Below are positions 25,640 to 34,664 of a stretch of 64,000 nucleotides of DNA, one piece after another. Under the pieces are notes generated by a model, which saw nothing but the letters and a program-made list of their open reading frames with translations, had not been told where the DNA came from and ran no database searches. The DNA is from an uncultured Clostridia bacterium. GTDB taxonomy: Bacteria; Bacillota; Clostridia; Oscillospirales; Ruminococcaceae. Numbering within the stretch: position 1 is the first letter of the stretch; each line of letters begins with the position of its first letter. Position numbers and translations under genes: made by a program. Where the stretch lies: assembly GCA_947627005.1 (NCBI GenBank), contig CANQUJ010000012.1, positions 1 to 64,000 on the forward strand, in the 5' to 3' direction.

Positions 25640-26009
25640 TATCCTTTTCCTCCGTTTCGCCTTCGGAAATATTCAAATCCTTCAGCATTTTTGAAATGTG
25701 CGCGGAATATTCCGCCGAATCGTCGGCGATAAATCTAAGCTCGGGGGCTTTTCTGATTCCCAGAACCGCGACGATCTCATGCCGCAAAAGCCCCGAGGCG
25801 CTTTCAAGCCCCTTTATCGCGCCCTTTGCGGAATTTAAACCGTCGAGGCTCGAGACGTATACCCTTGCGACCGAGCGGTCCCTTGAAACGTCGACTCGAA
25901 CGACGGTAAGCCGCTCGGCGTTGATCCTCGGGTCTTTTAAGTCTCTGAGCTTTCCGCCGATGATTCTCTGTATATCCGACGCGAGCCGCGCGGACTTGAA
26001 ATCAGCCAT
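25620..26009 (-). CDS. rbfA: Ribosome-binding factor A
   Basis: This 129-residue KH-like protein binds the immature 30S subunit and helps 16S rRNA 5'-end maturation. It has the family opening ARLASDIQRIIGGKLRDLKDPRI, then VVRVDVSRDRSVARVYVS and a C-terminal RKAPELRFIADDS. The last 15 or so residues are acidic and poorly conserved and overlap the nrnA start by 20 bases. The gene lies 19 bp behind infB. Confidence 0.95.
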   Translation of the reverse strand: MADFKSARLASDIQRIIGGKLRDLKDPRINAERLTVVRVDVSRDRSVARVYVSSLDGLNSAKGAIKGLESASGLLRHEIVAVLGIRKAPELRFIADDSAEYSAHISKMLKDLNISEGETEEKDNDGTDA

Positions 26010-26028
26010 ATTTTTTCTCCTTTACAGA

Positions 26029-28482
26029 TCATCGCGCCTCTTCGCTCATAATATATCCCTCGAAGATGTCGCCCTCTTTGAAGTCGTTGAACTTTTCAAG
26101 GGTTATGCCGCATTCAAATCCGGCCGCGACCTCGCGCACATTGTCTTTAAATCTCTTAAGGCTCGACATCTTGTCGTCCGCGATGATAATGCCGTCGCGA
26201 ACGATTCTGACCTGGTCGTTTCTTGATATCTTGCCGTCCAGAACATAGCACCCCGCGACCGCGCCGACGCCGGTAATCTTATATACCTGCCTGACTTCGA
26301 CCCTCGCGGTGTCGACTTCTTTGAATTTCGGCGCGAGCATGCCCTTCATCGCGGTCTCTATCTCTTCGATGGCGTCATAGATGACCCTGTAAAGCCTCAT
26401 ATCCACTCCGTCCCGCTCGGCGTTCGCCTTTGCGACCGGGTCCGGCCTTACGTTGAACCCGACGATGATGGCGTTAGAGGCGCTCGCGAGCATAACGTCG
26501 CTCTCCGAAATTGCGCCGACTCCGCCGTGGATGACCTTAACTCTGACTTCGTCGTTAGAGATCTTTTCAAGCGACTGTTTGACCGCCTCTACCGAGCCCT
26601 GAACGTCGGCTTTGATGACTATCGGAAGCTCTTTGATGTCGCCCTCCGAGATCTGGTTGAACAGGTTGTCGAGCGTGACCTTCTTGTATTTGCTGAAGAC
26701 TTCCTCCTTGGCCTCCTGCTTGCGCTGTTCGACCAATTCTCTCGCAAGCTTTTCGTCGGCGACGGCGTTGAATACGTCCCCCGCAGCCGGGACTTCGTCG
26801 AGGCCGGTGATCTCAACCGGAACGGCGGGCCCCGCCGAGCTGACGGCCCTGCCCTTGTCGTCGGTCATCGTTCTGACTCTTCCGACCGCAGTTCCCGCGA
26901 TGATTATGTCTCCCGAGTGAAGCGTGCCGTTCTGAACCAAAACGGTCGCCACCGGGCCGCGCCCCTTGTCAAGCCTCGCTTCAATGACCGAGCCCTTCGC
27001 AAGGCGGTTCGGGTTGGCCTTAAGCTCCAAAACGTCGGCGACCAGAAGAACATTCTCCAAAAGCTCGTCGATTCCCTCGCCGGTCTTCGCCGAGACCGGA
27101 ACGCAGACCACGTCGCCGCCCCAAGCCTCGACCACGAGGTCGTGCTCGGTAAGCTGCTGCATGATTCTGTCGGGGTTCGCGCCCTCTTTATCCATCTTGT
27201 TTATCGCGACGATGATAGAGACCCCCGCGGCTTTCGCGTGGTTTATGGCCTCGATCGTCTGCGGCATGATTCCGTCGTCCGCCGCGACGACGAGTATCGC
27301 GATATCCGTCACCATCGCGCCGCGAAGCCTCATCGCGGTGAACGCCTCGTGCCCCGGGGTGTCGAGGAAGGTTATCTCCCTTCCCTTGACCGAAACGCGA
27401 TAAGCGCCGATGTGCTGGGTGATTCCGCCCGCCTCGGTCGCGGTGACGTTTGCGTGGCGAATTTTATCCAAAAGCGAGGTCTTTCCGTGGTCGACGTGGC
27501 CCATGACGACTACGACCGGGCTTCTTTCTACAAGGTCTTCCGCCTTGTCCTCTTCGTCGACTATAAGCCGCTCCTCGATGGTCACGACTACCTCTTTTTC
27601 GACCTTCGCGCCGAGTTCTTCCGCGACGAGCGCCGCGGTGTCAAAGTCTACGGTCTCGTTTATGGTCGCGAAAACGCCGAGCCCCATAAGCTTTTTGATG
27701 ACCTCCGTCGCGGCGGTCTTAAGGCGGGTCGCAAGCTCGCCGACTGTTATTTCGTCGGGTATGGTTATCCTGAGCTGCTGTTTTCTCGCCCTTTCAAGCT
27801 CAAGTCTGCGAAGCTTTTCGGCCTCGGTCTCGCGCTTGGTCGAAAGCTGCTGCTTTTTCTGCTGCTTCGATTTTTGAACGAGTTTCTGCTTTTTCTGGTA
27901 GTTTTCGTTGTTTTTGCGGCCGTTGTCGGCAAGATTGTCGTATCTGTCGTTGTACTTGTCGATATTGACGTAGCTTCCGCGGGTGTCGACTACCCGCTGC
28001 TTCTCGTTCGCCGAAGAAGCCGCCCCCGTTCCGCTCGAAACAAGCTTCTGCCGCTCGCCGTGCTCCTGCTTTTTGGCGGGCTGCTTTTTCTCCTCGCGCT
28101 TGGGCTTGGGCTTCGGCGCCTCTTTTTCGATCGGCTTGGGCTTTTCGGCCTCGGCCTTCGGCTTTTCCGGCTCGGCCGGCTTTTGCTCTTTTTCGGGCAG
28201 GGGCTTTTCTTCCTCTTTTTTGACCTCCGCCGCAGGCTCTTTTTTCGGCTTGGGCTTTTTGGGCTCCGGCTTTTTCGAGGCCGTCTTGTCGGCAAAATAG
28301 GGCTCGAAGCTCTCGACTTGGTTTTTAGAGGTGTAAAGCTCCAAAACAAAGTTGACCTCCTCCGGCGCAAGCGAAGCGCCGGTCTTCTTCGCGCCGAACT
28401 GCGGGGCAAGAGCCTCGATGATTTCGGCGCTCGTAAGGCCGAGGTCTTTGGCAAGGTCTGAAAGTTTGTATTTTGTAATCAT
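26029..28482 (-). CDS. infB: Translation initiation factor IF-2
   Basis: This 817-residue GTPase delivers initiator tRNA to the 30S subunit. The IF2_N domain starts at [17 protein letters not shown] long low-complexity linker rich in Lys, Pro, Glu and Ala follows (about 65-230). The G domain has [22 protein letters not shown] and NKMDKEG, then domains II, III and IV. ATG 28482 is chosen because AAGGAG lies 8 bases upstream; a TTG two codons earlier is too near. The linker explains why the opposite strand shows long misleading open frames. It follows ylxQ by 46 bp. Confidence 0.97.
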   Translation of the reverse strand: MITKYKLSDLAKDLGLTSAEIIEALAPQFGAKKTGASLAPEEVNFVLELYTSKNQVESFEPYFADKTASKKPEPKKPKPKKEPAAEVKKEEEKPLPEKEQKPAEPEKPKAEAEKPKPIEKEAPKPKPKREEKKQPAKKQEHGERQKLVSSGTGAASSANEKQRVVDTRGSYVNIDKYNDRYDNLADNGRKNNENYQKKQKLVQKSKQQKKQQLSTKRETEAEKLRRLELERARKQQLRITIPDEITVGELATRLKTAATEVIKKLMGLGVFATINETVDFDTAALVAEELGAKVEKEVVVTIEERLIVDEEDKAEDLVERSPVVVVMGHVDHGKTSLLDKIRHANVTATEAGGITQHIGAYRVSVKGREITFLDTPGHEAFTAMRLRGAMVTDIAILVVAADDGIMPQTIEAINHAKAAGVSIIVAINKMDKEGANPDRIMQQLTEHDLVVEAWGGDVVCVPVSAKTGEGIDELLENVLLVADVLELKANPNRLAKGSVIEARLDKGRGPVATVLVQNGTLHSGDIIIAGTAVGRVRTMTDDKGRAVSSAGPAVPVEITGLDEVPAAGDVFNAVADEKLARELVEQRKQEAKEEVFSKYKKVTLDNLFNQISEGDIKELPIVIKADVQGSVEAVKQSLEKISNDEVRVKVIHGGVGAISESDVMLASASNAIIVGFNVRPDPVAKANAERDGVDMRLYRVIYDAIEEIETAMKGMLAPKFKEVDTARVEVRQVYKITGVGAVAGCYVLDGKISRNDQVRIVRDGIIIADDKMSSLKRFKDNVREVAAGFECGITLEKFNDFKEGDIFEGYIMSEEAR

Positions 28483-28528
28483 AGGCAAAACTCCTTAACA
28501 GATTTCGGATGTCTAAATCGAAAAGCGC

Positions 28529-28831
28529 TCAATCGCTTGAAAGCTTTTTTAAAATCGCCTTCGCAAAGCCCGGGTCGGTGATCGCGACTACCGCCCAGCG
28601 CTTTCCGATACACGCCCCAAAGTCGTCCGCCGTTTCCGGGGCGACCGCGAGCGGGGCCTTTTCCCTGTCGCAAATAAATTTTATTTCTTTAAGCGACTTC
28701 CCGGAGATGTCCGAAGCCGCGATAACCAGCCGGGCCTCTTTTCTTCGGCAGGCGGCTTTAACTTCGTCCGCCCCGCCGATAAGCTTTCCCGCCCGGCGGC
28801 AGATAGAAAGGGTTCCTTTAATGTCAGCCAT
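28529..28831 (-). CDS. ylxQ: YlxQ-like ribosomal L7Ae-family RNA-binding protein
   Basis: This 100-residue L7Ae/L30e-fold protein shows LSICRRAGKLIGGADEVKAACR at the N-terminus, LVIAASDISGKSLKEI in the middle and GKRWAVVAITDPGFAKAIL near the end, the normal YlxQ layout. It probably binds kink-turn RNA, though its role in cells is not defined. It overlaps rnpM by eight bases, as is typical in Firmicutes nusA-infB operons. Confidence 0.9.
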   Translation of the reverse strand: MADIKGTLSICRRAGKLIGGADEVKAACRRKEARLVIAASDISGKSLKEIKFICDREKAPLAVAPETADDFGACIGKRWAVVAITDPGFAKAILKKLSSD

Positions 28832-29105
28832 CTTTTACCCCGAGCCTTGAAAGCTCCGCCTCAAGGGTTTCGTAAACCTCGGGCGCTATTTCGGTCTCAA
28901 GGCTTTTTTCAAGGCGCTTGGCCTTTCTTGCCTTTTTAAGACATTCGATGTTAGGGCAGATATAAGCCCCTCTGCCGGATTTTTTTCCGTTAGGGTCGAA
29001 GCTTATTTCGCCCTCGGGCGAGCGCACCACGCGCAAAAGCTCTTTTTTGGGCTTGGATTCGTAGCACCCCACGCAAGAGCGCATCGGAATTTTACGCTGT
29101 TTCAA
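28824..29105 (-). CDS. rnpM: RNase P modulator RnpM (YlxR)
   Basis: This 93-residue basic protein opens with PMRSCVGCYESKPKKELLRVV, the signature of the YlxR family, and continues KKSGRGAYICPNIECLKKA. Four Cys residues in two CxxC-like pairs are typical of the clostridial versions. In Bacillus it binds RNase P RNA and moderates its activity. Glu-rich residues follow at the end. It sits 32 bp behind nusA and overlaps ylxQ. Confidence 0.92.
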   Translation of the reverse strand: MKQRKIPMRSCVGCYESKPKKELLRVVRSPEGEISFDPNGKKSGRGAYICPNIECLKKARKAKRLEKSLETEIAPEVYETLEAELSRLGVKDG

Positions 29106-29137
29106 GCTATCCCTTCCTTTCAGCGGCTTACGCCGAG

Positions 29138-30190
29138 TCAGACGGTTTCTTCTTTATTAAGGGGAACTATGTCTATTTTATATCCCGTAAGCCTTGCGGC
29201 AAGCTTTGCGTTCTGGCCCTTGTTTCCTATCGCAAGGGAAAGCTGGTTGTTCGGAACTACCGCAGTGCAGCTTCTCGTTCCGTCGTCGGCGAGGGTTACG
29301 CTTATGACCTCCGCCGGGGCGAGGGATTTGGAGATGAATTCCGCGTCGTCCTCGCTGTAAGGGATAAGGTCTATCTTTTCGCCGCCAAGCTCGCTCATAA
29401 CCGCCGAAATCCTTGAGCGCTTCGGCCCGATGCAAGAGCCTATCGCGTCGACGTCCGGGTTTTTAGAGTATACCGCTATCTTGCTTCGCGAGCCCGCCTC
29501 TCTCGATATCGCCTTGATCTCTACCGTTCCGTCGTAAATCTCCGGCACTTCGAGCTCGAACAGGCGCTTTACAAAGTCCTTATGGGTCCTCGATACTTTG
29601 ACCGAGGGCTTTTTGTCCGGGTTGACCACCCCGACGACGTAGACTTTTATGATATCCCCGGCACGATAGCTTTCGCCGGGAATTTGCTCAATCCTCGGGA
29701 AGTATACCTCGTCTTTGTCGATGGTTATGATCGCGTTGCCGGTTCCGGGCTCGATCTTTTGAACGGTCGCCGAAACAAGCTCGTGCTCTTTGTCTTTATA
29801 CTGCTCGACAAGCCTGTCGCGCTCGAACTGCTTGATGTCCGAGCGAATCGACTGTTTCGCCGAGCTTGCGGCGACTCTTCCGAAAGCCGCGGGGTTCAAA
29901 ACTATTTCGCAAACGTCGCCGACCGCGATATTTTCGCTGCGGGTCCTCGCTTCGTCGAGTGAGATTTCGTTCGCCGGGTCCTCCGGCTCGCCCTCTACCA
30001 CGGTTTTCAAAATCGCCATTTCAAACTTTTCGGTCTCGGGGTCGAGGTCGATCCTGATGTTTTCCGAGTCGGGGTAATCCCTCTTTACCGCCTTTAAAAT
30101 CCCGCTTTTGATTTTTTCGATGAGAATGTCCGCGGGAACTCCGCTCGCGAGCTCTATTCCTTTAAGAGCTTCAAAAATTTCCTTGCTCAT
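29138..30190 (-). CDS. nusA: Transcription termination/antitermination factor NusA
   Basis: This 350-residue factor binds RNA polymerase and nascent RNA. The N-terminal domain (about 1-125) is followed by an S1 domain (ELVSATVQKIEPGTGNAIITI), KH1 (VDAIGSCIGPKRSRISAVMSEL) and KH2 (LSLAIGNKGQNAKLAARLTG). Length fits Firmicutes NusA, which lacks the acidic repeats of E. coli. The open frame continues 37 codons upstream, but homology begins at MSKEIFEALKGIEL, so ATG 30190 is preferred; AAAGGATTGG lies 11-14 bases before it, a rather long spacing. An alternative start is MINIERIG 11 codons upstream. Confidence 0.95.
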   Translation of the reverse strand: MSKEIFEALKGIELASGVPADILIEKIKSGILKAVKRDYPDSENIRIDLDPETEKFEMAILKTVVEGEPEDPANEISLDEARTRSENIAVGDVCEIVLNPAAFGRVAASSAKQSIRSDIKQFERDRLVEQYKDKEHELVSATVQKIEPGTGNAIITIDKDEVYFPRIEQIPGESYRAGDIIKVYVVGVVNPDKKPSVKVSRTHKDFVKRLFELEVPEIYDGTVEIKAISREAGSRSKIAVYSKNPDVDAIGSCIGPKRSRISAVMSELGGEKIDLIPYSEDDAEFISKSLAPAEVISVTLADDGTRSCTAVVPNNQLSLAIGNKGQNAKLAARLTGYKIDIVPLNKEETV

Positions 30191-30266
30191 GATTTTGTGA
30201 CCAATCCTTTCAATATTTATCATGCGGAAGGACCCGCTCGGGCCTCCGCGAAGCTTTAAATTTCGG

Positions 30267-30749
30267 TTATACCCCCGCGAAAAGGTCTTCGTCGTCGTCA
30301 AGCTTGACGAACGCGCAATCCGAAAGCGAAACGCTTTCCTCCTCGCCGAGGTCGTTTATAACGGCGATAGCGCCGTCGTTATAGGATTTAAGAGTGCGAA
30401 TGATCTCTTTTTCGCCGTTTTTAGGGCGAATGAACCGAATCTTGATTTTGTCCCCTTCGCAGACTTCAAAGTGTTCCGGCCGCTCAAGCCTTCTTCCGAG
30501 CCCGGGCGAGCACACCTCGAAAATATAGCTCTCGGGTATCGGGTCGTATTCGTCCAAAAGGCGGTCGAGCGGGCGATGAAGCGCCTCGCAGTCGTCGATG
30601 GATATCCCGCCGTCCTTGTCGATATAAACCCTAAGATATCTGTCCGCCCCCTCTTTTTCAAACTTGACGTCCCATAAAAACAGGCCGAGCTGCTCGCAAA
30701 GAGGGGCCGCAAGCTCGCGGACCTTTTTTACCGCGGCGCCGTCCGCCAT
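30267..30749 (-). CDS. rimP: Ribosome maturation factor RimP
   Basis: This 160-residue factor is needed for 30S subunit assembly. Family hallmarks are LFLWDVKFEKEG, LRVYIDKDGGISIDDCEALHRPL and YIFEVCSPGLGRRLERPEHF, followed by the SH3-like C-terminal domain with KIRFIRPKNGEKEI. It is the first gene of the large minus-strand operon. Translation starts at ATG 30749 after CGGAGG. A leader of about 65 nt containing a GGCCGGAACT-type imperfect hairpin lies between promoter and start. Confidence 0.94.
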   Translation of the reverse strand: MADGAAVKKVRELAAPLCEQLGLFLWDVKFEKEGADRYLRVYIDKDGGISIDDCEALHRPLDRLLDEYDPIPESYIFEVCSPGLGRRLERPEHFEVCEGDKIKIRFIRPKNGEKEIIRTLKSYNDGAIAVINDLGEEESVSLSDCAFVKLDDDEDLFAGV

Positions 30750-30823
30750 AAGTCATTCCTCCGATTCAAACAAGAAAGGCCGGAACTCTAATTCCAACCT
30801 TTCCGTAATCTTATCCAAGTAAT

Positions 30824-30851
30824 ATTATACCACTTATTTTCAAAAATGCAA
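30824..30851 (-). promoter_or_regulatory. Promoter of the rimP-nusA-infB operon
   Basis: On the minus strand: TTGCAT (30851-30846), 16 bp, TGG-TATAAT (-10 at 30829-30824), an extended consensus. It is the only strong promoter seen for the 14 kb that follow down to the terminator at 16339. Confidence 0.75.
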
Positions 30852-30992
30852 GGGTTTTAGCAAACTTTTTTTATTTTATCCGGCGGAACCCCCGCTCGGT
30901 CGATATTTCGGTTGACTTGCCGCCGATTCGGTGGTAAAACCGCTTGCCGAGCCGCCTTTTCCGCTTGAAAGCTTAACGCCCGAAACCGAGTG

Positions 30993-31029
30993 ATAAAAAC
31001 AAACAGCCGAAGAAATTCGGCTGTTTGTT
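30993..31029 (-). terminator. Terminator after glycyl-tRNA synthetase
   Basis: A 14-bp perfect stem, AACAAACAGCCGAA (30998-31011) with its complement at 31016-31029, has a GAAA-type tetraloop and is followed on the minus strand by TTTTAT. Confidence 0.85.
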
Positions 31030-31038
31030 AGTCTTTTC

Positions 31039-32418
31039 TTAGAAGTTTATCCTGCTTGCGATATAGTCGCCGACCTCGGAGACAGGCATCCTGACCTGCT
31101 CCATGGTGTCGCGGTCGCGAACGGTTACGCAGCCGTCGGTCTGCGAATCGAAGTCGTAGGTCACGCACCACGGCGTGCCGATCTCGTCCTCGCGGCGATA
31201 GCGCTTGCCGATCGAGCCGGTTTCGTCAAAGTCGGTCATAAAGCGCTTCGAGAGCTCGTTATAGACATTCAAGGCGTCCTCCGAAAGCTTCTTTGAGAGC
31301 GGCAGAACCGCGCACTTATACGGCGCGACGACCGGGCTTAGGTGCAAAACGGTGCGGACGTCGTTCTTCTCGGCGTCGATGACCTCTTCGTCGTAGGCCT
31401 CGCACAAAAGCGCAAGAACGGTTCTGTCAAGGCCGTAGGTCGACTCGATTATATAAGGTATGAACCTCTCGTTGGTGTCGGGGTCGAGGTAGCTCATATT
31501 CGTGCCGCTGTATTCCTGGTGGCGGGTGAGGTCGAAGTTAGTGCGGTTGTGGGTGCCGTTGATCTCTCCCCAGCCGAACGGGAAGAGGAATTCGATATCG
31601 CAGGCTGCCTTGGCATAGTGGGCGAGCTTTTCGTGGTCGTGGAAGCGCAGGTGGTCGGCGGGAATCCCGAGGTCTTCAAAGTATCTGCGGCCGTACTCCT
31701 TGAAGTATTCGTAGAGCTCGCCGTCGGTGCCCTCTTTGCAGAAGGTCTGGAACTCCATCTGCTCGAATTCTATCGTTCTGAAGGTGAAGTTGCCGGGGGT
31801 TATCTCGTTTCTGAAAGCCTTGCCGATCTGCCCGATAGAAAACGGCAGCTTCGCGCGCATCGTGCGCTGAACATTCAAGAAGTTGACGTATTCGCCCTGC
31901 GCGTTTTCGGGGCGAAGATAGATCACGCTTTTAGAATCGTTAGTGACCCCGCGGAAAGTCTGGAACATAAGGTTGAACTCGCGGATATCGGTGAAATTGT
32001 GTTTGCCGCACTTCGGACAGGGGATGTGATGGTCTTTGATGTATTGGAACATCTCTTCTTTGGTCATGCCGTCGGCGTGGGCTTCGGGGTCGAAGGAATC
32101 AATAAGGTTGTCGGCGCGGTGGCGGGTCTTGCACTCGCGGCAGTCCAAAAGCGGGTCGGAAAAGCTTGCGACATGGCCCGATGCCTCCCATACGCGGGGG
32201 TGCATAAGAATATCCGCGTCGACCTCGTAGCTGTTCTTTCGCTCTTGAATAAAGCGTTTGCGCCATGTATCTTTTACATTATTCTTTAAACGCGAGCCGA
32301 GCGGCCCATAGTCCCAGGTGTTGGCAAGGCCGCCGTAGATATCCGAGCCGGGGAAGATGAACCCGCGCCCTTTGCAAAGCTCGACTATTTTCTGCATTGA
32401 TTTTTCGGTGTTGCGCAT
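31039..32418 (-). CDS. glyQS: Glycyl-tRNA synthetase (homodimeric class II)
   Basis: This 459-residue class II enzyme charges tRNA-Gly. It is the dimeric, eukaryote/Firmicutes type, not the alpha2beta2 bacterial form. Seen are GFIFPGSDIYGGLANTWDYGPLG (N-terminal signature), two Cys pairs around CRECKTRHRAD and CPKCGKH, motif 2 FRNEITPGNFTFRTIEFEQMEFQ, and motif 3 near ESTYGLDRTVLALL. The C-terminal anticodon domain begins at PYKCAVLPLSKKL. Monocistronic with its own promoter (32455-32483) and terminator. No T-box leader is visible; the leader is short. Confidence 0.96.
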   Translation of the reverse strand: MRNTEKSMQKIVELCKGRGFIFPGSDIYGGLANTWDYGPLGSRLKNNVKDTWRKRFIQERKNSYEVDADILMHPRVWEASGHVASFSDPLLDCRECKTRHRADNLIDSFDPEAHADGMTKEEMFQYIKDHHIPCPKCGKHNFTDIREFNLMFQTFRGVTNDSKSVIYLRPENAQGEYVNFLNVQRTMRAKLPFSIGQIGKAFRNEITPGNFTFRTIEFEQMEFQTFCKEGTDGELYEYFKEYGRRYFEDLGIPADHLRFHDHEKLAHYAKAACDIEFLFPFGWGEINGTHNRTNFDLTRHQEYSGTNMSYLDPDTNERFIPYIIESTYGLDRTVLALLCEAYDEEVIDAEKNDVRTVLHLSPVVAPYKCAVLPLSKKLSEDALNVYNELSKRFMTDFDETGSIGKRYRREDEIGTPWCVTYDFDSQTDGCVTVRDRDTMEQVRMPVSEVGDYIASRINF

Positions 32419-32454
32419 ACTTTCAAGTCTCCTTCAAAAAAATCTTCGTATTGT

Positions 32455-32483
32455 ATTTTACCGCCCCGATTGACGGAAGTCAA
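32455..32483 (-). promoter_or_regulatory. Promoter of glyQS with a palindromic -35 region
   Basis: On the minus strand: TTGACT (32483-32478), 17 bp, TAAAAT (32460-32455). The -35 lies in a perfect small palindrome, ATTGAC-GGAA-GTCAAT (32469-32484), which could be a chance feature or an operator. Confidence 0.7.
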
Positions 32484-32564
32484 TAGATTTTCGCCTGTTT
32501 TTCCGTCAAAATTCATAAACCGAGAGGTCAAAAACCGAAAAATTAACGAAAATCAAAAAAATAC

Positions 32565-32593
32565 TTGACAATCCCGCGCGATTGTGGCAATAT
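32565..32593 (+). promoter_or_regulatory. Promoter of the secreted Cys-rich protein gene
   Basis: Perfect TTGACA (32565-32570) and CAATAT (32588-32593), 17 bp apart; the -10 is weak. The leader of about 70 nt ends with TAGGAGGT, an excellent ribosome binding site. Confidence 0.6.
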
Positions 32594-32667
32594 TAAATCG
32601 TGGCATCGTGCCGAATAGGGCGCGACCTTATTGAAAAAATGAAAAAATGAATTAGGAGGTCATTATA

Positions 32668-34434
32668 ATGACTAAAAGAATTTTGGCAGCGCTTCTTGCG
32701 CTGGCAATGGCTTTGTCATTGTGCAGTTTTGAAGTGTTTGCGGCTGACATGGAAGTTGTCTACGATTCCGACGAAGTAAGCTTTGGACCGGACACTTGGA
32801 AAGGCTTTGACAGCTATCTCGACTCTGCCGAACTTGCTAAACTTTTAGAGGCAGTAAATAAAGACGGCGCCGAGCTTACCGTTTCGTTTAACGCTGCTGA
32901 AGACGGCGGCATGCTCAAAATTGTTTTTAACGGCGCTTACGAAGACAATGACAAGTGCCTTGTTAAGGGTATCGCTAAATCCGGCGACTACGAGGCGACC
33001 GCCGTTGTTTCCGAAAAATGCGCGGACAAGGTTACTTCTCTTTTAAACAACAGCAGCGGCAAAATCGTTATTACCCGGATTGTTGTTAAGGCTCCCGCTT
33101 CTTCGTCCGCTACTCTTCCCTCCGGCAAGGTTACTCTTGACGGCAACGACGGTTACTGGGCTGAATATCCGATTAGCACAACTGCCGCTTTGGCCGACTT
33201 GAATAAAGCTTTAACCGAATATGCCGGCAAGCCGGGCTACATGGTAGTCATTACTTCTAAAGAAAGCGTTTCAGTCGGTTTCAATACCACAGCTCCGGAA
33301 GGAGATTGGGCGCAACCCGAACTCGGAACCACCATTAAATTCGGCACCGAGGCTTACAGCCCCAGCGAGATTGATAAAGTTTGCCTTAATACCAACGCAA
33401 AGAATGTTGAAATTTCTTGGGAAATCATCAAGGAAGAGTGTAAACACAAAAATCTTTCCTACGTTGTAAACGAAGACGGCACTCACAGCGCTATTTGCAA
33501 AAACTGCTGCCTTTACATTAAATCCGAATACAAACAGGCTCATACCTTTACAAACGGCAAGTGCACCAAGTGCAAAACTCCCGAAGTAGAAGATCCCGAC
33601 AAGGTTGTGTTGGGCGTTCAGGTTTACGTTCAAGAAACCGTTGGATGGACCGGCGCATATAAAGGACTTAAGACCGGCAAAGAAGTAGAGTTCGAATTGA
33701 CCAACGAGGCTGCTTTGGCTGAAATGGCAGATATTGTTGCCAAGCCCGAAGTTACTAAAAATTACACTCAAGCTCCCGTCTTTGCGCTTCAAGTTGCTAT
33801 AAACGACTGCGACTATAACACCAAAGAGGTAGACGGAAAATATCCTACCGTTGATTTCGCTTTCCATTACGGCGATATCACTATAAAGGCCAAGGGATTT
33901 GAAGACGTTGTTATCCCCGGCGACAGCGTAAATGTAACTCTTACCGCAGAAAAAACGGGATGGGGCTTCGATAAAACTTCTACTACCATTGACCTTTACA
34001 GCGCGGTTATGAAGCTTAAGGATATGACGTTAGAGAAATTCTGCAAAGAATATCTCCCCGCGATTACCTCGATCACCTGCGATTTAGAGTATGACAGCCT
34101 CACCTGCCATCACGACGTTAAGACCTATAAGAGCAACAAAGACAAGGCTACCCACACCGTAACCTGCGCCTTCTGCGGCGAGGTTATCGACGCGGCCGAA
34201 GCCCACGACGGCGATCCTTGCTCTAAGTGCAACTTTACCGCCGCTGAAAAAGATTCCAAGAAGAAAACCAACTATCCCGGCTACGTTGTTCAGCTCGGCG
34301 AAGAGTATCACGGTTTCTTCATGGGCGGCTTTATGATCACCATGCCTCACACCTTCGTCGGCGACGAGTGCACCCAGTGCGGATATATCCGCCCCGCCGC
34401 GGTTGAAGAGGCCCCCGCCGAAAGCGCGGAGTAA
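32668..34434 (+). CDS. Secreted protein with repeated His/Cys-pair motifs
   Basis: This 588-residue exported protein begins with a clear signal peptide (RILAALLALAMALSLCSFEVFA, cleavage near residue 25 before ADMEV). No LPXTG, SLH or dockerin is visible. Three to four copies of a His-x-phe plus CxxC unit occur: CKHKNL...CKNCCLY, HTFTNGKCTKC (about 290-310), HTVTCAFCGEV...DPCSKC, and HTFVGDECTQCGY at the C-terminus. These look like short metal- or disulphide-stabilised hairpins seen in Ruminococcaceae surface proteins. Ala/Glu-rich PAAVEEAPAESAE ends the protein. Codons ending in T or A (GCT, GTT, AAA) are much more common than in the neighbours, as in a strongly expressed or transferred gene. 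The function is unknown. Confidence 0.8.
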   Translation: MTKRILAALLALAMALSLCSFEVFAADMEVVYDSDEVSFGPDTWKGFDSYLDSAELAKLLEAVNKDGAELTVSFNAAEDGGMLKIVFNGAYEDNDKCLVKGIAKSGDYEATAVVSEKCADKVTSLLNNSSGKIVITRIVVKAPASSSATLPSGKVTLDGNDGYWAEYPISTTAALADLNKALTEYAGKPGYMVVITSKESVSVGFNTTAPEGDWAQPELGTTIKFGTEAYSPSEIDKVCLNTNAKNVEISWEIIKEECKHKNLSYVVNEDGTHSAICKNCCLYIKSEYKQAHTFTNGKCTKCKTPEVEDPDKVVLGVQVYVQETVGWTGAYKGLKTGKEVEFELTNEAALAEMADIVAKPEVTKNYTQAPVFALQVAINDCDYNTKEVDGKYPTVDFAFHYGDITIKAKGFEDVVIPGDSVNVTLTAEKTGWGFDKTSTTIDLYSAVMKLKDMTLEKFCKEYLPAITSITCDLEYDSLTCHHDVKTYKSNKDKATHTVTCAFCGEVIDAAEAHDGDPCSKCNFTAAEKDSKKKTNYPGYVVQLGEEYHGFFMGGFMITMPHTFVGDECTQCGYIRPAAVEEAPAESAE

Positions 34435-34477
34435 TTACATTCGACATCCTCGTAATTGTATAAACCACTTCTTGCAT

Positions 34478-34510
34478 CGAGAGCGTCCCGCGTGGGCGCT
34501 CTCGGTGTTT
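34478..34510 (+). terminator. Probable terminator after the secreted protein gene
   Basis: CGAGAGCG (34478-34485) pairs with CGCTCTCG (34497-34504) over an 11-base loop. The following GTGTTTA is only weakly T-rich. Confidence 0.5.
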
Positions 34511-34600
34511 ATGCGGGTTCGCGCGGTGCTTTAGTCTGCGAATCGGCGAATCATACAAATTCGGCGATATACTGTGGTAAAAAATTTTGTTTTCGAGCGA

Positions 34601-34629
34601 TTGACACTTGTGCGCGAGGGGAGTATAAT
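34601..34629 (+). promoter_or_regulatory. Perfect-consensus promoter of serC-serA
   Basis: TTGACA (34601-34606), 17 bp, TATAAT (34624-34629), both exact consensus. The leader is about 30 nt and short, with no riboswitch-like structure. Confidence 0.85.
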
Positions 34630-34664
34630 CAAAACAATCACTTTATTACTTTGGAGGAGATTAC

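Noticed and set aside
26527-28461. 644-codon open frame opposite infB
   Set aside because: It is a shadow of the strongly biased infB codons and its Lys/Glu/Pro-rich linker; the composition (Arg, Leu, Val rich without domains) is typical for antisense frames in GC-biased genes.
32419-32480. T-box leader before glycyl-tRNA synthetase
   Set aside because: The distance from the promoter to the ATG is only about 37 bp, too short for a T-box.
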